Shown here: one piece after another, positions 1 to 5,267 of the stretch
Position numbering within the stretch: the stretch's first letter is position 1
Layout: the number at the start of each line of letters is the position of its first letter
Assembly: GCA_964512305.1 (NCBI GenBank)
Contig: CAZEIW010000044.1
Span: forward strand, 1-8,622
Length of the DNA: 8,622 nt
Source of the DNA: CAZEIW01 sp964512305
GTDB lineage: Bacteria; Pseudomonadota; Gammaproteobacteria; Burkholderiales; Burkholderiaceae_F
Direction of reading: 5' to 3'
Notes under the pieces: model-generated
Told to the model about the DNA's origin: nothing
Databases searched by the model: none
What the model saw: the letters and a program-made list of their open reading frames with translations, nothing else
Program-made: the position numbers and the translations under genes

Positions 1-1
1 G

Positions 2-508
2 TTCGACTACGACTGGGGCCCAGACTTCGACGAGAGCGAGGCGAACGGCGTGCCGACCAACGCGCCGCCGCCGATCAAGCATGTCATCAAGATGCTGGTC
101 CCGCGCGTCGATGCGGACGGCAACGAGCTGGGCGGCGTGCCGACCGTGCAGGTCGACGCTCCCCTCGGCACCTACCTGGGTTGGAACATCACCGCCGGGG
201 CGAACGACGTTGGATACGACGGCCGGCCGTTCCATGCCGGACAGGTCTGCAACTACATCGGCGGCATGGTGCCGTTCTTCAAGACCAAGGCGCAACGCCA
301 GGCCGCAGGCGACCCGCGCAAGTCGCTGGAGGAGCGCTATGTCACGCACGACGGCTATGTGGCCGCAGTGACGGCGGCTGCGAACAACGCCTTCGCGAAG
401 GGATATCTGCTTGCGGCGGACCGGGACGCCCTGATCCAGCAGGCCGTCGCCAGCGACGTCTGCAATCAGCCTGGAGACGGAGGCAAGTGCAACCCTAGCG
501 CGCAGTAG
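2..508 (+). CDS. Alpha/beta hydrolase domain protein (PF20091-like), C-terminal part only
   Basis: The reading frame is open from the window edge, so this is the last 168 codons of a longer gene; the GTG at position 50 is an internal valine, not a start. The fragment resembles the C-terminal end of the alpha/beta hydrolase family PF20091, usually about 450 residues or more. Seen here are a strand with LVPRVDADGNELGGV, then VDAPLGTYLGWN, and a helical end with DPRKSLEERYVTHDGYVAAV and a run ending in GYLLAADRDALI. Family members are poorly characterised, often exported hydrolases, presumably acting on esters. The catalytic serine would lie upstream of the window, so activity cannot be judged. 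The extreme C-terminus adds a small Gly-rich stretch between two cysteines (CNQPGDGGKC), which could form a disulfide if the protein is exported. A strong terminator follows at once, and a tannase-family esterase gene lies 84 bases downstream on the same strand. The family call is from memory of the motif pattern. Confidence 0.72.
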   Translation, partial: FDYDWGPDFDESEANGVPTNAPPPIKHVIKMLVPRVDADGNELGGVPTVQVDAPLGTYLGWNITAGANDVGYDGRPFHAGQVCNYIGGMVPFFKTKAQRQAAGDPRKSLEERYVTHDGYVAAVTAAANNAFAKGYLLAADRDALIQQAVASDVCNQPGDGGKCNPSAQ

Positions 509-513
509 CAGTA

Positions 514-561
514 CGACGTCGGGCAGGCGGCCGGCCCCGCCTGTCCGACGTCGGCTCTTTT
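514..561 (+). terminator. Rho-independent terminator after the hydrolase gene
   Basis: A 17-base arm (514-530) pairs with 537-553, with a single G-U wobble, around a 6-base loop CCGGCC. It is followed by GCTCTTTT (554-561), giving four terminal T residues. It begins five bases after the hydrolase stop codon. The stem is long and GC-rich, so it is a convincing intrinsic terminator, although the T tract is short. It lies between two same-strand genes and ends about 20 bases before the ribosome binding site of the next one. It should therefore either separate two transcripts or reduce read-through into the tannase gene. Confidence 0.82.
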
Positions 562-592
562 CGCTATCGCATTCCTTTCAAAGGAGAGCGTC

Positions 593-3214
593 ATGAGAAA
601 CAAGCGGTCCCTCTTATTGGGAACGATAGGGCTGACGCTGGCGGCCAGCGTCGGATCCACGATTGCGCTCGTCGACACGGCGGAGGCGCACGGCCAGGCC
701 GCGGACGTCATCTGCTCCGGCACATTGGGTGGCGGTTCGACGGTGACCAACATCAAGGGTGACGTCACCGTTCCGGAAAAAGCGTCCTGTACCCTGAACT
801 TCGTGACGGTCTCCGGCGACGTGGAGGTCCGCAAAGGCGCCAGCCTCGTCGTCACCGCGTACACCGAGCCGTCGACCATCCACGGGGACATCCAGGCCAA
901 GAACTGCGGCTCCGTGCTGCTCCAGGGCAATGTCACCGTAGAGGGAGACCTCGAGATCCAGTCGTGTACCGGCGGGCCGAACGGTTTTCAAGGACCGGAC
1001 ACCCTGATCAAAGGCGATTTCGAATGCCGGTCGAATGCGGGGCCCTGCTTGGCTTGGCTCGGCAAGGTCGAGGGCAACGTCAATATTCAATCCAATCGCT
1101 CCAATACCGCCTCCGACGTCAGTCTCGTCAGCGTCGGTGGAAACCTTCACTGCCAGCAGAACTCGCCGGCCCCGACCCAGGCGCGCGGGCCAAGCTGGGT
1201 GGACGGCCGTTCGCAGGGTCAATGCGCCGGCTTTGCGACGACGACGTCGTCGATCGCCACGCCGGTCGCTCCGGCGGCATCGTGCGCAGCTCTTGCGGCG
1301 CTGCCGGCCGCAGGCTTTCCGGTGCCCAATACGGTGATCACCTCCGCCGTCGATGCCCCCGCGACCTCGACGTTGCCCGCGCGCTGCATCGTCAACGGCT
1401 TTGTCAACAAGCACACCAGCCCCGTCGATCAGTGTGTGTACCAGAGCGTCTTCCAGGTGCAATTGCCCTTGCCCGCCAACTGGAACGGCCGCTTCATGAT
1501 GCAGGGCGGAGGCGGGGGCGAGGGCTCGGTTCCGACGGCTACCGGCACCATAGGGGGCAGTACGGGCATAGCGGAGATTTCGAACGGCTACGCCGTCGCC
1601 AGCCAGAACGGCGGACATCAAAACACCGACTTGGCCGCATGCGCGACCGTCAACCCCGCCACGTTCGGAAACGCCAACGAGTACTTCCTCGATCCGCTGG
1701 GCATCATCGGTCAGACCTATCAATCGATCGAGATGACCGCGCTGACCGCGAAGTACCTGATCAACCAATACTACGGCGACGGGCCGAACCGCTCGTATTG
1801 GGTCGGCTGTTCTACCGGCGGACGCCAGGGCATGGTGATGTCGCAGAAATTCCCTTCGTTCTTCGACGGCATCGTTGCCGGCGACCCGGTCTACAACCAG
1901 GAAGCGATCGGGATGAGCGAAACGAACGGCGTAGAAGCCATCCTGAACGTCTATCTTTCGAACACTGCGCTGACGCCGCCCGGCCCCACCATGATCCCGC
2001 AGGCTGCGCCCCAGCCGGCCGGGCCGCACCTCTATCCGGCATTCCCAGCCAGCGATCAGGGACTGTTCGAGACTGCGTTGCTGCAGGCTTGCGACGCGCT
2101 GGACGGCGTGGTCGACGGCGTGGTCGACGACGTGCCGTCGTGCGCGGCGAAGTTCGACCCAGCCACCGCCACCTACACCGACTATGCGGGCGCGCTGGGG
2201 CCGGCCAACACGACCTATCCCTTGCAATGTCCGGGGGCGAAGAACGCGACCTGCCTGTCGCCCGCGCAAATCCAGGCCGCCCAGCGGACCCACCGGGGAC
2301 CCCGCAGCAACGGCAAGCTGGTGCTGGCACCCGCCGGCGCGGTGGCCCCGGACCACGTCAGCAACGTCGTGCAAGGCTACGCCTATGACGGCGGGTGGAT
2401 GACGACGGTCGGCATCCCCTCCAGAAAGATCGGGAGCAGCGGCCCGACTTCCTTGCCAGGCGATTTCTCGCTCGGGGTCGGCACGTTCGGCTATGCGTTC
2501 CTCGCTCCAGCCTGCCCGACGTGCTACACGCTCGACTTCGACTTCGACACCCTGACGCTGGCGCAGGGGTCGAATGTCTACACGATGAACCCCTCGACCC
2601 CGATCGTCACCTCCTCGACGTCGCTCGACATCGCGCACTTCGTCGACTATGGGCACAAGATCATCTGGTATCACGGGGCGAGCGATCCTGGCCCACCCAT
2701 TCTCGGCACCCAGCTTTACTACCAGCAGATGGCGGACCAGCACGGCGGGCTGCACGCAGCCCAGCGCTTCTCGCGGTTCTATACCGTGCCCAACATGGGT
2801 CACTGCAACGGCGGCGCGACGACCGACGGGTTCGATTTCCTGACTCCCCTGGTCGACTGGGTCGAAAATGGCAACGCGCCGGGTCCTGTGGTTTCGACAG
2901 GCAGAGCGTTCACCGCCGCGAATTACCAGGTGGTGGGGAATTACATTACGGATACGTTCGTCAATGCGCCGACCACCCGTGCCCGGCCGCTGTGCCCGTT
3001 TCCGCAGCAAGCGCGATTTGTCGGGGGCACTACGGTCGTGAACGGCGTGCCGGTGGCGGCCAATCCGGCGGATCTTGCCAACGCCGCGAGCTATGCCTGT
3101 ATTCATCAGGGCACGCCGCCGCTGCCGCCAAATGACATACGCCACCACGGCGATCGCGGGCACCACGAACACGACGGAGATCGTGACGATGACGACGGGC
3201 GTGGACGTTGGTGA
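593..3214 (+). CDS. Secreted tannase/feruloyl esterase family hydrolase with extra N-terminal domain
   Basis: The ATG is preceded by AAGGAG (581-586). Residues 1-32 form a Sec signal peptide: RNKR, a hydrophobic core, then a likely cut after AEA. Residues about 40-213 are a Cys-containing region with recurring Gly-Asp/Asn-hydrophobic turns (GDV, GDVEV, GDI, GNVTVEGDLEI, GDFEC, GNVNI, GNLHC), suggesting a beta-solenoid. A Thr/Ala/Pro-rich linker leads to the catalytic domain, about 230-845. The nucleophile is Ser407 in GCSTGG, with Asp698 (GASDPG) and His737 (MGHCNGG). Cys406 and Cys738 flank Ser and His, matching the CS-D-HC disulfide arrangement known for this family (PF07519). Cys500-Cys517 enclose a D-rich loop (CDALDGVVDGVV), the family's calcium-site region. 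Family members cleave galloyl, feruloyl or related esters; some are MHET hydrolases. The substrate here is unknown. At 873 residues it is well above the usual 500-600, owing to the N-terminal region and a final His/Asp-rich tail. It probably acts outside the cytoplasm. Confidence 0.9.
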   Translation: MRNKRSLLLGTIGLTLAASVGSTIALVDTAEAHGQAADVICSGTLGGGSTVTNIKGDVTVPEKASCTLNFVTVSGDVEVRKGASLVVTAYTEPSTIHGDIQAKNCGSVLLQGNVTVEGDLEIQSCTGGPNGFQGPDTLIKGDFECRSNAGPCLAWLGKVEGNVNIQSNRSNTASDVSLVSVGGNLHCQQNSPAPTQARGPSWVDGRSQGQCAGFATTTSSIATPVAPAASCAALAALPAAGFPVPNTVITSAVDAPATSTLPARCIVNGFVNKHTSPVDQCVYQSVFQVQLPLPANWNGRFMMQGGGGGEGSVPTATGTIGGSTGIAEISNGYAVASQNGGHQNTDLAACATVNPATFGNANEYFLDPLGIIGQTYQSIEMTALTAKYLINQYYGDGPNRSYWVGCSTGGRQGMVMSQKFPSFFDGIVAGDPVYNQEAIGMSETNGVEAILNVYLSNTALTPPGPTMIPQAAPQPAGPHLYPAFPASDQGLFETALLQACDALDGVVDGVVDDVPSCAAKFDPATATYTDYAGALGPANTTYPLQCPGAKNATCLSPAQIQAAQRTHRGPRSNGKLVLAPAGAVAPDHVSNVVQGYAYDGGWMTTVGIPSRKIGSSGPTSLPGDFSLGVGTFGYAFLAPACPTCYTLDFDFDTLTLAQGSNVYTMNPSTPIVTSSTSLDIAHFVDYGHKIIWYHGASDPGPPILGTQLYYQQMADQHGGLHAAQRFSRFYTVPNMGHCNGGATTDGFDFLTPLVDWVENGNAPGPVVSTGRAFTAANYQVVGNYITDTFVNAPTTRARPLCPFPQQARFVGGTTVVNGVPVAANPADLANAASYACIHQGTPPLPPNDIRHHGDRGHHEHDGDRDDDDGRGRW
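2102..2125 (+). repeat. In-frame 12-bp tandem duplication in the tannase calcium-loop region
   Basis: Two exact copies of GACGGCGTGGTC stand head to tail and are followed by GACGAC. They encode DGVV-DGVV-DD (residues 504-513) between Cys500 and Cys517. This is the acidic loop where tannase/feruloyl esterases carry their structural calcium site. Because DG repeats occur at this site in the family, the repeat may reflect conserved protein sequence written with identical codons rather than a recent duplication. Confidence 0.6.
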
Positions 3215-3218
3215 GTGA

Positions 3219-3288
3219 CGTCGCAATCCGGTCGATGACGCAGGCAAAAATGTATGGCGCGGGGCCTGCGCCGCCAATTCGGCAGGCC
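3219..3288 (+). other. Tannase-LysR intergenic dyads: interrupted palindrome and hairpin
   Basis: The 91-base gap between the tannase and LysR genes holds two symmetric elements. The first, 3219-3240, has the form CGTC-N5-CCGG-N5-GACG and could be a dimeric-regulator site. The second, 3263-3288, pairs GGCCTGC with GCAGGCC across 12 bases; an alternative fold pairs GCCG with CGGC inside a 5-bp outer stem. No T tract follows on the + strand, so it is not a standard intrinsic terminator. It lies 17 bases before the LysR start codon, where it could act as a leader hairpin, a pause site or a regulator site. I see no convincing sigma-70 promoter here. Function is unproven. Confidence 0.35.
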
Positions 3289-3305
3289 TCCGATCCCATC
3301 CCCCG

Positions 3306-4256
3306 ATGAACATCACGTCGCGCCAGCTCAAGGCGTTCCTGCTCACGGCCCGCTACCAGAGTTTCTCCCGCGCGGCCGAGCGCCTTTTCATCACGCAATC
3401 CGGAATGAGCGTCCTGGTGCGCGAGCTGGAGGCGCAGCTCGGCTTCCGGCTCTTCGAACGCACGACGCGCAAGGTCAGGCTCACCGAGTTCGGCTCCAGG
3501 CTGCTGCCGATCGCCGACCGCAGTCTGCTCGAGCTGGAGGCTGCGGCCACCAACATCGGGCGCGCCGCTTCCGCGGCGAGTGGCTCGGTGGTCGTGGGCG
3601 CCGCGCCCTTCCCCGCCGCGGAGCTGCTGCCCAAGGCGATCGCGGCTTATGCCTTGCGCGACCCGCAGACGCGGGTCCGCCTCATCGATGCCGCCGGCAC
3701 GCGCCTCGTCGACATGGTGCGCTACGGCGAGGTCGACTTGGCGGTCAGCGGCGTCCGGCATGATGCGCCCGGAGTCGATTGTGCGTCGCTTGCGCGATTC
3801 AGGTTGGCGCTGATCCGCCCGGCGGACCTGCCCGCGCAGTTGTCGCGCGAAGTGAGATGGAGCGATGTCGCAATCCAGGAGCTCGTCGGCCTCTCGCGCG
3901 GCAGTTCGATCCAGGAGATCGTCGACGCGCAGCTCGCGCGCGTCGGGCGCAGTGCGCCGCCCGAGGTCACGTGCAACTACCTGGAAACACAGATCGCCAT
4001 GGTGGAGACCGGCCTCGGCATGGCGGTGATCCCGGCCTTCGCCGCATCGGCCTGCGCAAGGCGCAGGGTGGTCCTGCACCCGATCGTCGATCCCATGGTC
4101 ACGACCGATCTGTATTCGATCGCCGATGGGTCGCGCAAGCTTTCCAAGGCCGCGCACGGCTTCACTGCGCATCTGCGGGACTACTTCTCCGAGCTGGCAG
4201 AGCAATGGCCAGCGCACAACGGCCGGCCGGCGCTGAAGGCTGCGGCCCTCGCCTGA
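3306..4256 (+). CDS. LysR-family transcriptional regulator
   Basis: This 316-residue protein has the size and architecture of a LysR-type regulator. The N-terminal winged helix-turn-helix lies at residues about 4-62: ITSRQLKAFLLTA, the recognition region SFSRAAERLFITQSGMS, then ELEAQLGFRLFERT. The effector-binding domain spans about 90-300, with LPKAIAAYALRDPQTRVRLID, VDLAVSG, a linker segment with SRGSSIQEIVD, and GLGMAVIPAFA near the end. Such proteins are usually tetramers that activate nearby genes when bound to a small molecule; the ligand is not deducible. The ATG at 3306 places the HTH at the normal distance from the N-terminus, although the ribosome binding site is weak. It lies 91 bases downstream of the secreted esterase on the same strand, making it the obvious candidate regulator of the esterase locus (inference). 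Its 3' end converges with the methyltransferase-like gene. Confidence 0.95.
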   Translation: MNITSRQLKAFLLTARYQSFSRAAERLFITQSGMSVLVRELEAQLGFRLFERTTRKVRLTEFGSRLLPIADRSLLELEAAATNIGRAASAASGSVVVGAAPFPAAELLPKAIAAYALRDPQTRVRLIDAAGTRLVDMVRYGEVDLAVSGVRHDAPGVDCASLARFRLALIRPADLPAQLSREVRWSDVAIQELVGLSRGSSIQEIVDAQLARVGRSAPPEVTCNYLETQIAMVETGLGMAVIPAFAASACARRRVVLHPIVDPMVTTDLYSIADGSRKLSKAAHGFTAHLRDYFSELAEQWPAHNGRPALKAAALA

Positions 4257-4269
4257 CCGACGCGGTCAG
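4253..4269. terminator. Possible short bidirectional hairpin at the convergent gene ends
   Basis: CTGACC (4253-4258) and GGTCAG (4264-4269) form a perfect 6-bp stem around a 5-base loop. The stem contains the stop codon of LysR on the + strand and that of the methyltransferase-like gene on the - strand, so the two convergent genes share it. There is no T tract on either side, so termination is uncertain and may instead be Rho-dependent. It is the only structure in the 9-base gap. Confidence 0.3.
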
Positions 4270-5255
4270 CGTATCCGGTCCGGGCTCGATTCAAGCGCCC
4301 TTCGCATGGGCGCCGGCATCGCGTCTACGATCTCCTTCGGATACTCCATGCGGTGCCGCCCGACCCTGAGCGCAAGGGCCGGAGGGCGGCGCTCGAAACA
4401 GACGTCGCAGCGTCCGATCGCGCCGGTGGGGATGAAGCGCTTGCATTCGAAGCAGCGGTCGCGCTCGCGGTGAGGGAGCCGCTGCGGGTTGCGACGGTAG
4501 ACCATCAGGCGATCCCGCAGGCCGGGCCAGTGGGGCAGATCTACTTCCTCGATCAGGGTCCAGTTGAGGCGCAATTCGCGGTGGAAGCGGACCGAGCCGG
4601 TGGCGCCTTCGTCGCGCTCCCCGACATGGATCGCGACCTCGCCCCGGTAGGCGCGCAGGGCCGCGTAGCTCGAAGCATCGTCGTCGTACGGCGGCCAGCA
4701 CAGGAACAGCGCCCGCTCGCGGTGGCGGCGGGCCGCTGCGGCCGCCGAGGCGGCGCGCACCTCGATCCATGGACCGCGCTCGCCCCTGTGGTACTCGTTT
4801 TGAGCGTCGCCTCCGGGCGGGGACAGGTCGTAGGCGATCGCATCGACTCTGCGCGCCCGCAGCAGCGCGGACCAATACCCCATGCCGGCGCCGCACTCTA
4901 CGAGCGGAGCGTGCTTCGCAAGGACCGACAGAGCCTGCTCGGTCGGAATGGCCCACGAAAATTTCGAAGCGAGCTCGCGGCGCCGTTCGCTCAAGTCGAG
5001 TATCCGGGCCAGCCCCGGCGACAGCCGCCAGGGCTGGCCGACAGCCAGGAGACCCGCCAGATCGAAAAGCGGATTTTCCCCGCGGCCCAACCGGCGCTTC
5101 CGGCTCGAAGCGGCAAGGCGTGCCCGGAACCGGCCGAGGCGGCGCACGCCTTCGCGCCACTCGCCCTCGGACACCGCGGCCCAGGGAAACCGGGCAGCGA
5201 ACGCCTCGTAGGTCGGCAGACTCCCGAGAGCGCCCAGCGGGATGGCCGGCCGCAA
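4266..5255 (-). CDS. SAM-dependent methyltransferase-like protein with C-terminal zinc ribbon
   Basis: The 329-residue protein starts at TTG, supported by a GAGGGG ribosome binding site overlapping the stop codon of the upstream amidohydrolase. I see no better in-frame start. Residues 1-105 are Arg-rich and without a recognisable domain. A Rossmann-like methyltransferase core follows: motif I VECGAGMGYWSALL (119-132, E-x-G-x-G-x-G), an acidic residue at the end of strand 2 (AYD, 141-143), and a motif IV-like LFLCWPPYDDD (183-193). The CWPPY stretch recalls the [DNS]PPY loop of amino-methyltransferases, but the first polar residue is replaced. Residues 268-286 form C-x2-C-x11-C-x2-C (CFEC...CDVC), a likely zinc ribbon, followed by a basic tail with YPKEIVDAMP. 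No signal peptide is seen, so it is probably cytoplasmic. The substrate is unknown. It is very probably co-transcribed with the amidohydrolase. The methyltransferase fold is a motif-based call, and activity is unproven. Confidence 0.75.
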   Translation of the reverse strand: MRPAIPLGALGSLPTYEAFAARFPWAAVSEGEWREGVRRLGRFRARLAASSRKRRLGRGENPLFDLAGLLAVGQPWRLSPGLARILDLSERRRELASKFSWAIPTEQALSVLAKHAPLVECGAGMGYWSALLRARRVDAIAYDLSPPGGDAQNEYHRGERGPWIEVRAASAAAAARRHRERALFLCWPPYDDDASSYAALRAYRGEVAIHVGERDEGATGSVRFHRELRLNWTLIEEVDLPHWPGLRDRLMVYRRNPQRLPHRERDRCFECKRFIPTGAIGRCDVCFERRPPALALRVGRHRMEYPKEIVDAMPAPMRRALESSPDRIR

Positions 5256-5261
5256 TCTCGA

Positions 5262-5267
5262 CCCCTC
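5262..5267 (-). promoter_or_regulatory. Ribosome binding site supporting the TTG start of the methyltransferase-like gene
   Basis: On the - strand, GAGGGG overlaps the TGA stop of the amidohydrolase and stands six bases before the TTG at 5255. This spacing fits a Shine-Dalgarno element. It is the main reason for choosing the rare TTG start, and it implies translational coupling of the two genes. Confidence 0.65.

Noticed and set aside
50..508. GTG at 50 as the start of a complete 152-residue protein
   Set aside because: The frame continues upstream to the window edge with plausible coding sequence, and the family match is to the end of a longer protein.
614..3346. A 910-codon open frame on the - strand, antisense to the whole tannase gene
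   Set aside because: It is Arg/Gly/Ala-rich with no recognisable motif, while the + strand frame has a signal peptide, catalytic triad and ribosome binding site. Long antisense frames are expected in GC-rich coding DNA.
3030..4217. A 395-codon - strand frame opposite the LysR gene
   Set aside because: It has no family motif and would overlap both the tannase end and LysR. The LysR frame on the other strand is unmistakable.
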